Counted from the first letter of the stretch, positions 9,197 through 19,666 are shown. The stretch is 64,000 bases of DNA from an uncultured Granulosicoccaceae bacterium (GCA_937922675.1 CALAJN010000010.1:310001-374000), one strand, 5' to 3'. The notes: generated by a model not told the origin, from the letters alone. Translations and numbers: made by a program.

Positions 9197-11594
9197 ACGA
9201 TTGTGCGTACATGTTGTCGCTACACTGACATTGATAGCGGCGTTGCTCAGCAGCTGCGCCTCGCCGGGTGATACAGAGCGACGATATCTGGACAGCAGCT
9301 TTGGCAGCCCCGGAGTCTCTGCCCGTGCACAGGCCCGTGCACAGGCTCATGCCACATCGACCGATACCCATCTATCCGCTCATTTTCTCGATAACATCCG
9401 CCCCGTGCTGAACAGGCGCTGCGTGGTGTGCCACGCATGCTACGACGCAGCGTGTCAGCTCAAGCTCACCTCAAGCGAGGGCATTGAACGCGGCGCGAGC
9501 AAGCAGGCGATCTACACCCCCCGAATTTTCGACGCGGACCCGACCAGGTTGCACCTTGATGAGCAGACTACATCGGCGTGGCGTTTGCGTGGGTTTTATC
9601 CTGTGCTGAACGAGCGTGAACAGTCGCCTGCAGCCAACCTCGAAGCCAGCCTGATGTACCGTGCGCTAGTCCTGAAGGAGCAGCATCCGCTACCCGTTGC
9701 CAGCAACGAGCCGATGACAGAGGGCCAACGCCTGACAGGGCTCAAGTCAGACGATCACTGCCCAACGGTCACCGAGTTTCCAGCCTATGCCAGCAGCAGA
9801 CCCAACGCTGGCATGCCCTACTTCCTGCCGCCGCTCGCCAGCGCTGAGACAGCAGTGCTTACAGACTGGCTGGCTCGTGGTGCGTACATGACCGACCCGC
9901 GCCCGGAACCTGCTCACGCAGACGCAATTGCATTGTGGGAGAAGCGCTTGAATGGCGCCACCGACAAGCAACGGCTGATTTCCCGATACATCTACGAACA
10001 CCTTTTTCTGGCTCACCTCCACTTCGACGATCTTGTCGGTAATGGGCAGGTGTGGTACCGACTTGTCCGCTCCAGCACGCCGCCGGGGGAGCCCGTAAAA
10101 CCGATCGCGACGCGGCTTCCCTTTGACCCACCGGATACCCACACCTTTTGGTATCGGCTGTGGATGGACCCTGAAACCGTCGTTGCCAAGAGCCATATGC
10201 CTTGGGCACTGAACGAGAGGCGCATGGCATGGCTGGATGAACTGTTCTTTGATGCGGAGTTCACCGTCGAAGGTCTGCCCACATACAAGCCGCAAATTGC
10301 CAGCAATCCCTACATTGCTTTTGAACAATTACCCGTGCGTTCGCGCTACCGTTTTCTGCTTGAGAATGCTCGTTTCACCATCATGGGATTTGTCAAGGGA
10401 CCCGTGTGTCGCGGACAGTTCGCACTCAACGCAATTCGCGACCACTTCTGGGTGGTATTTGTCGACCCGGAAAAACCCTTGGTCGGCGATGCCGATCGCT
10501 TCCTGGCGGAACACGCACATCTACTTGAGTTTCCGTCTGGCCGAGAAGACTATCTCAACCTTGTCCGTGTCAGCGGTCGCCATACCAAGAACAATCAACG
10601 CTACAACACAGCGCGCGCTCAAGCGATATCCAGAGCTACCGCTGGGGGCATGTCCCCTGATGCCTTGTGGGATGGCGATGGAAACAACCCCAACGCAGCA
10701 TTGACTGTCTTCAGACATCACGACAGCGCAACGGTTGTCACTGGCCTTGTTGGAGAATCGCCCTCCACAGGCTGGCTACTCGACTATCCGCTACTCGAGC
10801 GTATCCACTATTTGCTGGTCGCAGGCTTCGATGTATTTGGCAGTGTTGGGCATCAGCTTGGCACACGGCTATACATGGAGTTTTTGCGTCAAGACGCTGA
10901 GAATGCCTACATCTCTCTGCTGCCGCAAGGCGTCCGGCAGAGCGTACTCGACCAGTGGTACAGAGAGGCTGACGTCAAGATTCACAACCGCATGCGCGCA
11001 ACGCTTGCAGAATTGGATACCGTTGGCGGTCTTGCATTGACAGGCCCTGATCACCTCACATCCCTGCAGCGCTTACTCAGTGACCACCTGGCACCGGTTC
11101 TCGACAACCATCATTCAATTACACACCCAGACGTACCACCTGCACACAGCAAGCCTCTGCAACGACTGGCACAGTTAGGTGGCCTGCGCGTGTCCGAGTT
11201 TCCCGAAGTCGCCTTGCTCAGCGTACAAGGTGATGGTGATGCGCTGCACGTCTACACCTTTCTGCGCAACCTGGCCCATGCTCACAAGACAGACGTATAC
11301 GACGAACGCAGGACCTTATTGCCAGAAGAGGACACGGTCGATGTGCTGCGTGGCGTTGTAGGCGACTATCCAAACGCCTTCTGGCACGTACACGAGTCCG
11401 AGCTCGATACCCTCGTGGTTGAGGCATCGTCAATCAACTCAGCCGGCGACTATGCAGATTTTCTCAGCACGTATGGCATTCGCCGCTCACACCACGGATT
11501 CTGGAATCACGCGGATCGAATACACGACTACATCGAACTGAGCCAGACCGTCGACGGTGGTCTGCTCGATTTCAACCGACTCGAGCACCGGTGA
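9180..11594 (+). CDS. cti: periplasmic fatty acid cis/trans isomerase
   Basis: It converts cis double bonds of membrane phospholipid acyl chains to trans, which rapidly stiffens the membrane under solvent, heat or osmotic stress. The 804-residue protein fits the Cti family (about 770 in Pseudomonas). A signal peptide with a lipobox-like LLSSC (Cys 26) directs it to the periplasm. The c-type haem motif CVVCH is followed by ACYDAACQLKLT, a run characteristic of Cti. The long C-terminal part has several motifs rich in His, Tyr and Trp. It is transcribed alone, divergent from the valine operon and convergent with the amphi-Trp gene. The lipobox would make it membrane-anchored, whereas Pseudomonas Cti has a cleaved signal. 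Confidence 0.93.
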   Translation: MRPSATRLCVHVVATLTLIAALLSSCASPGDTERRYLDSSFGSPGVSARAQARAQAHATSTDTHLSAHFLDNIRPVLNRRCVVCHACYDAACQLKLTSSEGIERGASKQAIYTPRIFDADPTRLHLDEQTTSAWRLRGFYPVLNEREQSPAANLEASLMYRALVLKEQHPLPVASNEPMTEGQRLTGLKSDDHCPTVTEFPAYASSRPNAGMPYFLPPLASAETAVLTDWLARGAYMTDPRPEPAHADAIALWEKRLNGATDKQRLISRYIYEHLFLAHLHFDDLVGNGQVWYRLVRSSTPPGEPVKPIATRLPFDPPDTHTFWYRLWMDPETVVAKSHMPWALNERRMAWLDELFFDAEFTVEGLPTYKPQIASNPYIAFEQLPVRSRYRFLLENARFTIMGFVKGPVCRGQFALNAIRDHFWVVFVDPEKPLVGDADRFLAEHAHLLEFPSGREDYLNLVRVSGRHTKNNQRYNTARAQAISRATAGGMSPDALWDGDGNNPNAALTVFRHHDSATVVTGLVGESPSTGWLLDYPLLERIHYLLVAGFDVFGSVGHQLGTRLYMEFLRQDAENAYISLLPQGVRQSVLDQWYREADVKIHNRMRATLAELDTVGGLALTGPDHLTSLQRLLSDHLAPVLDNHHSITHPDVPPAHSKPLQRLAQLGGLRVSEFPEVALLSVQGDGDALHVYTFLRNLAHAHKTDVYDERRTLLPEEDTVDVLRGVVGDYPNAFWHVHESELDTLVVEASSINSAGDYADFLSTYGIRRSHHGFWNHADRIHDYIELSQTVDGGLLDFNRLEHR

Positions 11595-11658
11595 TTGACC
11601 GAGCTGTCATTCCGACCGGGCACACGACTGACTCGACAATAAAAGCCGAATCGACGCG

Positions 11659-11922
11659 CTAGACGTCGCCAGACGGATCATCATCTGGGTGCTCATCACC
11701 CGAGCGAGACCACTTGAGCTGGAACTCTATCTCTTCCTCGCCGTCTTCACGCTCATGCTCAACATTGAACACTGCGTCCCGTGGCACGTAGATTCGCTCA
11801 TTGGCAATCTGGATGGTGAAGGGTGCATCGCTCTCTACAGCGTCAGCAAGCCGACGCAACTTTGCGGCAAATTGCGGGGCTGGATAGGCTTTTTCAATAT
11901 CCCGGTCTGGCTTGCTTGTCAT
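11659..11922 (-). CDS. amphi-Trp domain-containing small protein
   Basis: An 87-residue acidic protein with the pattern of amphi-Trp domain proteins: FTIQIANERIYVPRDA, then EREDGEEEIEFQLKW near the C-terminus, ending in an Asp-rich tail. The family's function is unknown; members are short cytoplasmic proteins. The gene is monocistronic, convergent with cti and 110 bases downstream of the fahA stop. The ATG gives the family N-terminus directly. Confidence 0.8.
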   Translation of the reverse strand: MTSKPDRDIEKAYPAPQFAAKLRRLADAVESDAPFTIQIANERIYVPRDAVFNVEHEREDGEEEIEFQLKWSRSGDEHPDDDPSGDV

Positions 11923-12032
11923 GGTAGTTACTGTTGCTCAGTGTTTAAAAACGAGTTGATATTCTTGCCGCCAACTATTGAGTACAGAGTAAATCGGCAT
12001 CTCTATTAAATTTGGCGCCACACGCGCAGTAT

Positions 12033-13262
12033 TCAAGTTTGGCCAAAGGGATCTTTCAGGGCAGGCAGGGTTTCAGCAGTGCAGCTACCAAAACCGATCT
12101 TATACCCATCTCCTTGAGCCGCCCCGTGCAAGGCAAGCACATCCCCATCTTCGATAAAGCTGCGTTGCGCACCGTCAGCCAAATAAAATGGCTCCGTTCC
12201 GCCCCAGCTAAGCTCAAGAAGTGATCCGCGATTCTCTCGCGCCGGACCGGATATCGTGCCACTACCGAGCAAGTCCCCGACGCGCATCGGACAACCGGAA
12301 GTCGTGTGATGGGCGAGTTGCTGCGCCGCCGAGAAATACATCTCCCGATAGTTTGTCCGGGAGATAACATGCGAGTTCATGCTCACCTGCAGGTCGATGT
12401 CGTAGAGCATCGGCGTAGTATCTTGAAGGTGCGGCAACAGGTTTTGCTCTCGTACGGGAGTCGCACAACGAAACGGCATCAGCGCTTCTGCAGTGACAAT
12501 CCAGGGGCTGATGCTGGTGGCCGTGGCCTTGGCCTGAAATGGACCCAAGGGTTGGTATTCCCACGCCTGAATATCACGGGCCGACCAGTCATTGAGAAGA
12601 ACATAACCAAAAATATGGGAGTAGGCATCGTCCACCGACAATGGCCCGGAAGACGCGCGGCCAACGATTGCGCCCATCTCAAGCTCTATATCAAAGCGCC
12701 TTGAAGGAGCCCAACGGGGCAACTCTTCGTGTGCTCGCTTCAATTGCCCCCAAGGCCGTCGCACGGGCTGACCAGAGACGATGACCGAGGAGGCTCGACC
12801 GTTATAGCCAATCGGGATGTGCAACCAATTGGCGGGGAGCGCGTTCTCAGGCCCTCGAAACATCGTGCCAACATTGGTCGCATGATGCCTGCCCGAGTAG
12901 AAGTCAGTGAACTCAGATACTGTGAACGGCAGATGCATCGTTGCCGAGGCCTGCGCATACAGCGCGTCATCATTCGGGCAGGCACCTTCTCCAAGCAGAT
13001 TTTGAAGCGCCGCTCTGAGCGCTGACCACACAGCGATACCCTGCTCCATCACCGCATTCCAGCCACGCGGATCTGCCAACAAGCAGCTCTCTATTGGCAA
13101 GGTATCAGCGACCGCTGCAATGTCCAATATCTGATCTCCGATGGCTACACCGAGCTTGCGCTCACCACCGTCAATTGAAAACACACCATACGGCAGGTTG
13201 TTCAATGGAAAGAGAGATTCAGCATCGTTGGCGGACGCAACCCAGCTTCGCTGCAAAGTCAT
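12033..13262 (-). CDS. fahA: fumarylacetoacetase
   Basis: The last step of tyrosine/homogentisate catabolism: it cleaves fumarylacetoacetate to fumarate and acetoacetate. The 409-residue length matches the family. An N-terminal SH3-like domain contains YGVFSI; the catalytic domain includes DFYSGRHHATNVG, which carries the catalytic-dyad His region, GRASSVIVSGQPVRRP, and metal ligands in FDIELEMGAIVG and LNDWSARDIQAWEY. I prefer ATG 13262 to the GTG one codon upstream. It lies about 40 bases downstream of hmgA on the same strand, forming an operon. No maleylacetoacetate isomerase of the usual zeta-GST type is adjacent. Confidence 0.95.
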   Translation of the reverse strand: MTLQRSWVASANDAESLFPLNNLPYGVFSIDGGERKLGVAIGDQILDIAAVADTLPIESCLLADPRGWNAVMEQGIAVWSALRAALQNLLGEGACPNDDALYAQASATMHLPFTVSEFTDFYSGRHHATNVGTMFRGPENALPANWLHIPIGYNGRASSVIVSGQPVRRPWGQLKRAHEELPRWAPSRRFDIELEMGAIVGRASSGPLSVDDAYSHIFGYVLLNDWSARDIQAWEYQPLGPFQAKATATSISPWIVTAEALMPFRCATPVREQNLLPHLQDTTPMLYDIDLQVSMNSHVISRTNYREMYFSAAQQLAHHTTSGCPMRVGDLLGSGTISGPARENRGSLLELSWGGTEPFYLADGAQRSFIEDGDVLALHGAAQGDGYKIGFGSCTAETLPALKDPFGQT

Positions 13263-13303
13263 CACAGTAATTCCGATATCAGACCACTAATCAGTTGCGC
13301 GGT

Positions 13304-14629
13304 CTACTTCAGACCTGGTGTTCCATCAAAGCGCTTTTGAAGGTCTGCCCAGCAGTCGATATAGTTGCTCTGCAAGGGAGCCTCATTGGCGGCGAAGTCT
13401 GTCAGGTGTTGAGCAAACCGCGTCTCAAACATGAAACTCATGGTATCGCTCAATCGCTCCGATTGTAGCTTTGCGTTGGAGGCGCCCTCAAAGGCTTGCC
13501 GATCCGGCCCATGGGGCAACATGATGTTGTGAAGACTCACTCCACCGGGAGAAAATCCCTGTGGCTTAGCATCGTACTGACCGTGGATATTTCCCATCAG
13601 TTCTGACATGACGTTCTTGTGGTACCACGGTGGACGGAAAGTATCTTCTGCCACCATCCAACGATCACGAAACAGCACAAAATCTATATTGGCAATACCT
13701 GCGAGTCCAGAGGGTGCCGTCAACACCGTGAAGATCGATGGATCCGGATGATCAAACAGAACGGCACCGACCGGGCAAAATGCCTTCAGATCATACTTGC
13801 ACGGCGCGTAATTGCCGTGCCAGGCAACCACATCCAGCGGACTGTGATCGATCACACTCTGGTGAAACTGACCACACCACTTGATGGTAACTGTGGATTG
13901 CGCATCGCGATCTTCAAACGCCGCAACCGGTGTCTTGAAATCACGAGGATTGGCCAGGCAGTTTGCGCCAATCGGACCTCGATCAGGAAGATCGAATGCC
14001 TGTCCATAGTTCTCACAGACAAAACCGCGGCAAGGCCCATCGTTTACCTCAACGCGGTAGAGCAGGCCTCGGGGCAAGATGGCAATTTCGCACGGACCAA
14101 GCTCAAGCACACCAAGCTCTGTGACGAAGCGCAAGCGTCCTTGCTGAGGAACTACCAACAACTCGGCATCGGCTGAGTAAAAATAGCTGTCGATCATGGA
14201 ATCACTGACGGTATACACATGCGCAGCCATACCCGTCTGAGTGTTGACATCACCTGCTGTGGTCATCGTTCGCATACCTGTTAGCCAGGTCAGACCTTGT
14301 GCGGTTTCGATCGGATCCCAGCGGTACTGGCCCAGGCTTGTTACATCATCGAGCACGTGCGGAGCCGTCTTCCAGTACGGCATTTCAATGCGGTTGAAAC
14401 GATGAGTGTGCTTGACCGAGGGCCTAATGCGATAGCACCAGGTGCGCACAGGAGAAGGTTTGGTGAAAGCACTACCGCTTAGTTGCTCGCCATAGAGCCC
14501 ATAGTTACACTTTTGTGGGCTATTGCGCCCTTGTGGGAGCGCATTCGGCAGCGCCTCTGTCTCAAAGTGATTGCCCCAGCCTGTCATATAGACCGGTAAA
14601 GACTCCGGGGGTAAAGGCGCCTTTTTCAT
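13304..14629 (-). CDS. hmgA: homogentisate 1,2-dioxygenase
   Basis: An Fe(II) dioxygenase that opens the ring of homogentisate to maleylacetoacetate. The 441-residue protein carries the family start [19 protein letters not shown], then [14 protein letters not shown], and the C-terminal metal-site region containing FRPPWYHKN and EGASNAKLQ. It heads the hmgA-fahA operon, with fahA 40 bases downstream. A 319-base gap separates it from a divergent histidine kinase; within it lies a perfect TGCACGTGCA palindrome (14785-14794) that could be an operator, but nothing ties it to homogentisate control. No HmgR-type regulator is encoded next to it. Confidence 0.96.
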   Translation of the reverse strand: MKKAPLPPESLPVYMTGWGNHFETEALPNALPQGRNSPQKCNYGLYGEQLSGSAFTKPSPVRTWCYRIRPSVKHTHRFNRIEMPYWKTAPHVLDDVTSLGQYRWDPIETAQGLTWLTGMRTMTTAGDVNTQTGMAAHVYTVSDSMIDSYFYSADAELLVVPQQGRLRFVTELGVLELGPCEIAILPRGLLYRVEVNDGPCRGFVCENYGQAFDLPDRGPIGANCLANPRDFKTPVAAFEDRDAQSTVTIKWCGQFHQSVIDHSPLDVVAWHGNYAPCKYDLKAFCPVGAVLFDHPDPSIFTVLTAPSGLAGIANIDFVLFRDRWMVAEDTFRPPWYHKNVMSELMGNIHGQYDAKPQGFSPGGVSLHNIMLPHGPDRQAFEGASNAKLQSERLSDTMSFMFETRFAQHLTDFAANEAPLQSNYIDCWADLQKRFDGTPGLK

Positions 14630-14948
14630 AGCACAGACTCTTTCAACAAGCGTGTTTGCGTAAATTCAATGAGCATGTCATTCGCTCCACTGGCAGAATG
14701 TACTACGCAAGCAGCGCAGACTTGGGACGCGCTGTATATGTACTAACTACCGCTAATTTTTTGTCGCACACCGGGTAATATACTTGCACGTGCACCGCGC
14801 TCAGCACGATAAACACAGTAGTGAGACTCAACGGATCGATGAGTAGTGCCTTGAAATTGAAAGGTCGTATGCCGGTCAGTACACCCCATGACTCGCTGAG
14901 CTCTGTTGGGGTTGACCTCGATCCAAGCCACATATCAGCAGCAATGCT
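14630..14948. other. divergent control region between hmgA and a histidine kinase
   Basis: No gene is supported here. The stretch holds a perfect ten-base palindrome at 14785-14794 beside an AT-richer segment (TAATATACTTG) that might include a promoter. The frames open on the minus strand lack ribosome sites and family features. Confidence 0.4.
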
Positions 14949-16394
14949 GTGCCCAACCTACCGATGACCCTTTCATTAGTTGGACTTCAGAAACGAATGC
15001 GACGTGACGTTGCGCTCCGTCAAGGTCTGATATCGGCGAGCGTAACTCTTATTGCGCTGATCCTGTTGGCAGCAGTGATCTGGGCGTTTCTAGTTGAACG
15101 TCTGGAAGAGCGCGCCGAGCAAGCTCTGGTCAAGCGTCATCAGGTAGCGAATGCCAATAGCGCCGATCTGTCTGAGGAAGAGCGGGCCGTTGTCCGACGC
15201 TTTCGATTGAGCCTTCCGGTACGCGACGAGGGTGCGTTCTCATGGATCAATGCGCAAGGCGTACCATTTTCCAACAATGTCGCCGGCCTCGACTGTAGGG
15301 AGGGTTTTTACGACGGCTGGGTGGATGTGTCCATCGCACCAGGCAGTATTGCCATACCCCAGTTCAATGCTGAAAATCAGGCTGGTGAATCCCATGATCG
15401 ATTTCGGTTTCTGGCCGAGCCACGCAACGGCGGCTGCCTCGTCTTTGGCCGAAGCCTGTTTGAGGTAGATGCGCTACGCGATAGCGTAGTAGGACTGCTT
15501 CTGTGGTTGGTCCCACTGTGCTTGTTACCGTCGCTATTGATCAGCCTGTACCACTCGTGGAAGCTACGTGGACGACTGCGTCGCATCGGCAATGTCGTCA
15601 AGACGATATCTGTGGGTGATCTTGATGCACGTATTCCGATCGAAGGCGACGATGACCTGGACCGTTTGTCGCTTTCTGCCAATCGATCTTTTGATCGTTT
15701 GCAAGAGTCGGTTGGAACCCTGCAGCAATTGACATCAGTGATGGCGCACGACTTGAGAGCCCCCTTGAGTCGCGTAGCCGTACCGCTCGACGAAGCCATG
15801 CGCGCGAATTACGCAGGGAAAACTGCTCCCGAGTCCCTGGAGGAAGTCAAAACAGGCCTTGCAGATGTACGCTCGGTTTTTGATGCTCTGCTACGTATCA
15901 CACAGATTGAATCCGGACGTCGTCGATCCGCATTCACCTCGGTTGATTTATTTGCAGTAGCTGAAGGCTTGTTCGAGATCTATCAGCCTGTAGTCGAGGA
16001 CGCCGGCAGGACGCTCGAGCTTGAGGTGCTCGGAGAGGGCAGCTCGCACATACAGGGCGACATTGACTTATTGCGACAAGCGGTTGTGAACCTTATTGAA
16101 AACGCGATGAACTATACCCCTGAAGGCTCACTGGTGCGCGTGGGTGTACAACGCAGCTTCAAGCGCCCGGCCCTTGTTGTCAGTGACAACGGTCCGGGGC
16201 TACCTGCCGACGAACGTCCTCGGGTACTCAGGCGCCTCTATCGATATGAGGCATCTACCGGAGGGAGCAGTGGTCATGGCCTTGGCTTGTCGCTGGTCAA
16301 GGCTATCGTTGAACTGCACGATGGTGAAATCATTCTCGATGACGCCAAACCCGGCTTGCTCGTGCGACTTGAATTTAGTGCGGTGCAGAGGTAG
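14949..16394 (+). CDS. orphan sensor histidine kinase
   Basis: A 481-residue membrane sensor kinase. TM1 is near residues 27-47, a periplasmic sensor region of about 130 residues follows, TM2 is near 182-202, then HAMP (about 203-255). The dimerisation domain has the phospho-acceptor His 267 in SVMAHDLRAPLSRV. The ATPase domain shows N-box NLIENAMNYTP, DNGPGLP, and GHGLGLSLVKAI. The periplasmic part matches no sensor domain I know. No response regulator is adjacent on either side, so the partner is elsewhere. The start is the GTG at 14949; ATG 14964 is equally possible, and neither has a clear ribosome site. Confidence 0.88.
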   Translation: MPNLPMTLSLVGLQKRMRRDVALRQGLISASVTLIALILLAAVIWAFLVERLEERAEQALVKRHQVANANSADLSEEERAVVRRFRLSLPVRDEGAFSWINAQGVPFSNNVAGLDCREGFYDGWVDVSIAPGSIAIPQFNAENQAGESHDRFRFLAEPRNGGCLVFGRSLFEVDALRDSVVGLLLWLVPLCLLPSLLISLYHSWKLRGRLRRIGNVVKTISVGDLDARIPIEGDDDLDRLSLSANRSFDRLQESVGTLQQLTSVMAHDLRAPLSRVAVPLDEAMRANYAGKTAPESLEEVKTGLADVRSVFDALLRITQIESGRRRSAFTSVDLFAVAEGLFEIYQPVVEDAGRTLELEVLGEGSSHIQGDIDLLRQAVVNLIENAMNYTPEGSLVRVGVQRSFKRPALVVSDNGPGLPADERPRVLRRLYRYEASTGGSSGHGLGLSLVKAIVELHDGEIILDDAKPGLLVRLEFSAVQR

Positions 16395-16427
16395 CCGACA
16401 CCAACAACACGCTTGAGTCAAACGCCT

Positions 16428-17045
16428 ATGTACGATTTATACGCCTGGAATACTCCCAATGGACAAAAAATCGTCATTGCACTGGAGGAGGCTAGTGCCG
16501 ACTATCACTATCATCCGATCGATATCGTGAACGGTGAGCAGCACACCGAAGGCTTCAGAAGCTTGTCACCGGATGGGAAGATTCCAGCCCTGGTTCATCA
16601 CAGTGCGCATGAAGTGCGCTTGTTTGAATCCGGCGCCATACTGCTCTACCTCGCACAGCAATGTCCATCACTGAACGCCGGCAGCGCGACCGATCAGGCG
16701 CAGGTCATGTCCTGGGTATTCTGGCAAGTCGGCCAATTGGGGCCGCTGGCAGGACAGTTTGGGCGTTTTCAGAATGCTTCACCTGCTAATCCATCTGCCG
16801 TCGTTCACTTCGAGCAACTGGTGTGGCGCTGTCTGAAAGTGATGGAGCATCGCTTGAGTGCATCCGAATTTCTGGTTGGTGATCAATTTACGATCGCAGA
16901 CATCGCCTGCTTTCCATGGGTCGCCTCTGAACAGAGCTACCTGCAACGCTACGATCTCGACTGGCAGACTACCTGCCCGGCAATTGCACGCTGGGCTGCG
17001 ACGTTGCACCAGAGAGCGTCAATCAAGACCGCCTTGTCCTTGTAG
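16428..17045 (+). CDS. glutathione S-transferase, YfcG/YghU-like
   Basis: A 205-residue GST. The N-terminal thioredoxin-like domain begins MYDLYAWNTPNGQKI, which aligns with the first residues of E. coli YfcG, a glutathione-dependent disulfide-bond oxidoreductase with Thr-Pro-Asn in place of a catalytic Tyr or Ser. The cis-Pro motif GKIPAL and the ES glutathione motif (LFESGAI) follow, then an all-helical C-terminal domain with FTIADIACFPW. ATG 16428 is chosen from this alignment; a TTG five codons upstream is open. It begins 33 bases after the histidine kinase and may share its transcript. The usual reading is redox or disulfide handling in the cytoplasm. Confidence 0.86.
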   Translation: MYDLYAWNTPNGQKIVIALEEASADYHYHPIDIVNGEQHTEGFRSLSPDGKIPALVHHSAHEVRLFESGAILLYLAQQCPSLNAGSATDQAQVMSWVFWQVGQLGPLAGQFGRFQNASPANPSAVVHFEQLVWRCLKVMEHRLSASEFLVGDQFTIADIACFPWVASEQSYLQRYDLDWQTTCPAIARWAATLHQRASIKTALSL

Positions 17046-17308
17046 GCCTTCTCTCAGTAAAGTGGAAGTACCCAACCCGGTCAGCAACAACCGCCTCGAT
17101 CTTGACCCTGGGAATGAAGATGAGGCAGATTTTTCACTTCACAGCAACGCAGCCATCACGGTGGGCGAACGGAGAAAGCCCGAACACATCTGTCGCTATA
17201 CAAGCCGGCCTGCCGGGTCTGAAAATCTGAAAAGGCGATTGTCACTGGCCCTCCAGTGCAAGGCGTGATACCAGCTGACGGCGCCGTGTCAGGACGGCAC
17301 CATGCGAC

Positions 17309-17322
17309 GGGGGGGGGGGGGG
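17309..17322 (+). repeat. 14-base poly-G homopolymer upstream of ugpB
   Basis: An uninterrupted run of fourteen G residues lies 63 bases before the ugpB ATG, in non-coding DNA. Tracts of this length change length by slipped-strand mispairing in many bacteria; one placed near a promoter can tune expression. A possible -10 (GATACT, 17341-17346) would put its -35 position inside or beside the tract. It could instead be a sequencing artefact. Confidence 0.85.
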
Positions 17323-17384
17323 AGAATGTAACAAACCCGTGATACTGTCCCATGGAATCCACTGGTTTATCAGGAGTAGATGTC

Positions 17385-18704
17385 ATGCGTTTTCGTACCT
17401 CTCTTACTGTTGCGGCCATCGCTACAGCGCTTAGCGCGCCGGTTACAACTACCGCCCAAGCTGCCGAGATCGAGTTCTGGCACGCGATGGGAAATCGGCT
17501 CAATGAACTGCTCGATGAGCAGGTTGAACAATTCAATAACTTTCAGGACGAGCACACGGTAGTCGCCACAAACAAGGGGAACTACTCTGAAACGCTCAAT
17601 GCGGGCATCGCGGCTTTTCGCGCTGGCGAGCAACCCACTATCTTGCAGGTGTTCGAAGTGGGCACCGCCACCATGATGAACGCCACAGGGGCCATAAAGC
17701 CTGTGTACGAGCTGATGGAGGAGACCGGTGCAGACTTTGATCCGTCCATCTATCTTGAAGCCGTTGCCGGGTACTACACCACTACAGACGGCGAAATGTT
17801 GTCGCTGCCTTACAACAGCTCTACACCGGTCCTGTATATCAACAATGACGCTTTGGCGGAGGCCGGTATCGATGCCGACACACCAACGACCTGGTCTGAT
17901 GTTGATGCGATTTTGACAGCGCTCCAGGAATCCGGTCATGAGTGCCCACTCACAACCGCGTGGCAGTCCTGGGTACACCTGGAGAACTTCTCGGCATATC
18001 ACAACGTACCATTCGCCACTGAAGCCAATGGCTTTGGCAGCGTGTCGACAGAGCTAGTCTTCAATGGCGAGGCGCAGATCAGGCATATCGACACCATGGG
18101 TCAGTGGGCTGCGGACGGCAAGTTTATCTACTCAGGACGTCGCAATGAAGGTGGCTCACGTTTTCACTCAGGAGAATGCGCGCTGTTCACAGAGTCTTCG
18201 GCTGGCTATGCCGGTGCCAAAGCCAACGCGGAGTTTGATTTCTCCATTGCTCCTTTGCCCTACTACGATGATATTGAAGGTGCCCCGCAAAACACCATCA
18301 TCGGAGGCGCCTCGCTTTGGGTGATGCAGGGCAAGAGTGACGAGGAATATGCAGCTGCGGCTGCGTTCTTGAATTTTCTGTCCACCGAGAATATTCAGGC
18401 GGCCTGGCATCAGAACACAGGCTACTTGCCAATCACGATGGCAGCTGCTGACCTGACGCGTCGCGAAGGCTTTTATGACGCCAACCCTGGCACTGATATC
18501 GCTATCTCGCAAATGACAGGTTCTGCACCCACAGAAAACTCCAAGGGCCTGCGCCTCGGTAATTTTGATCAAATTCGCGGCATCATCGATGAGGAACTCG
18601 AAGCGGTGTGGGCGGGTGACAAGACTGCGGAGGAAGCGCTTGGTTCAGCCACAGAACGTGGCAATGAACTACTGCGACGTTTTGAGCGCACTGCAGGCAA
18701 CTAA
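17385..18704 (+). CDS. ugpB: sn-glycerol-3-phosphate ABC transporter substrate-binding protein
   Basis: The periplasmic receptor of the Ugp importer for glycerol-3-phosphate and glycerophosphodiesters. The 439-residue precursor has a signal peptide ending AQAA near residue 27 and then IEFWHAMG, the UgpB start of the mature protein; other family marks are NKGNYSETLNAGIAAFRAG and LPYNSSTPVLYIN. AGGAG at 17372-17376 sits eight bases before ATG 17385; an earlier in-frame start has no such site. It heads ugpBAEC. The 14-G tract lies upstream. A ugpQ phosphodiesterase is absent from the cluster. Confidence 0.93.
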   Translation: MRFRTSLTVAAIATALSAPVTTTAQAAEIEFWHAMGNRLNELLDEQVEQFNNFQDEHTVVATNKGNYSETLNAGIAAFRAGEQPTILQVFEVGTATMMNATGAIKPVYELMEETGADFDPSIYLEAVAGYYTTTDGEMLSLPYNSSTPVLYINNDALAEAGIDADTPTTWSDVDAILTALQESGHECPLTTAWQSWVHLENFSAYHNVPFATEANGFGSVSTELVFNGEAQIRHIDTMGQWAADGKFIYSGRRNEGGSRFHSGECALFTESSAGYAGAKANAEFDFSIAPLPYYDDIEGAPQNTIIGGASLWVMQGKSDEEYAAAAAFLNFLSTENIQAAWHQNTGYLPITMAAADLTRREGFYDANPGTDIAISQMTGSAPTENSKGLRLGNFDQIRGIIDEELEAVWAGDKTAEEALGSATERGNELLRRFERTAGN

Positions 18705-18756
18705 GCGCGGGCCTATAACCACGCGTCTCGCTATAGCCAGGGAGTAGCTTACGGCT

Positions 18757-19638
18757 ATGTCGGGACGCGTGGTGTTTCGTAGTGTCTGGCTACCCTGGTT
18801 ACTGGTTGCACCTCAGCTTGCAATAACGGCTGTATTTTTTCTTTGGCCGGCAGGTGAAGCGATCCTGCAATCCACTCAGCTGCCGGATCCTTTTGGGCTT
18901 AGCACGCAGTACGTCGGGTGGGAGAATTTTGATTACTTGTTTGGTGATCGCTACTACCGGGCCTCCTTTCTGACCACGGCCATTTTCAGCCTATCCGTGA
19001 CTGCTTTGAGTATGGGTGTGTCACTGCTACTTGCCGTGTTGGCTGACGGAGTAATACGTGGCTCCGGTGTGTATCGCACGTTGCTGATCTGGCCTTATGC
19101 AGTGGCGCCCGCTATTTCGGGGGTCATGTGGCTGTTTATCTTCCAGCCCTCTATTGGCTTGTTTCCATATTGGCTCAAAGCGATCGGGTACAACTGGAAT
19201 CATGTGCTCAATTCAGGTGAAGCCATGAGTCTTGTGGTTATTGCTTCGGCCTGGAAGCAGGTCAGCTATAACTTCCTGTTCTTCCTTGCCGGTCTTCAAG
19301 CCATCCCGCGCAGCCTGATCGAGGCTGCAGCCATTGATGGTGCTTCTCCCTGGCATCGCTTTCGCACTATCATCCTGCCGCTGCTCTCTCCCACCACGTT
19401 CTTTCTGTTGGTCATCAATGTGGTGTACGCCTTCTTCGAAACGTTTGGAGTTATCCATACGATTACTGCCGGTGGTCCAGGTCAATCAACAATGATCATG
19501 GTTTACAAAGTCTATGCCGACGGCTTCATCGGTCAGGATCTCGGTTCATCAGCTGCTCAGTCTGTGATCCTCATGTTGATCGTGGGTGTGTTGACTATCG
19601 TGCAGTTTCGTTTTATTGAGCGTCGGGTCCACTACTGA
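18757..19638 (+). CDS. ugpA: glycerol-3-phosphate ABC transporter permease UgpA
   Basis: One of two inner-membrane permeases of the Ugp importer. The 293-residue protein has six hydrophobic spans and the cytoplasmic EAA loop near residues 187-207 ([17 protein letters not shown]) that docks on the ATPase. The family stretch [18 protein letters not shown] is present near the end. It starts 52 bases after ugpB with AGGGAG upstream and is followed by ugpE after 28 bases. Confidence 0.93.
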   Translation: MSGRVVFRSVWLPWLLVAPQLAITAVFFLWPAGEAILQSTQLPDPFGLSTQYVGWENFDYLFGDRYYRASFLTTAIFSLSVTALSMGVSLLLAVLADGVIRGSGVYRTLLIWPYAVAPAISGVMWLFIFQPSIGLFPYWLKAIGYNWNHVLNSGEAMSLVVIASAWKQVSYNFLFFLAGLQAIPRSLIEAAAIDGASPWHRFRTIILPLLSPTTFFLLVINVVYAFFETFGVIHTITAGGPGQSTMIMVYKVYADGFIGQDLGSSAAQSVILMLIVGVLTIVQFRFIERRVHY

Positions 19639-19666
19639 TGGATACCTACTTGACGGGCAATGGCTG

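Noticed and set aside
14785-14794. Perfect palindrome TGCACGTGCA between hmgA and the histidine kinase
   Set aside because: Short perfect palindromes occur by chance in 64 kb, and nothing links it to a named regulator; mentioned only in the gap entry.
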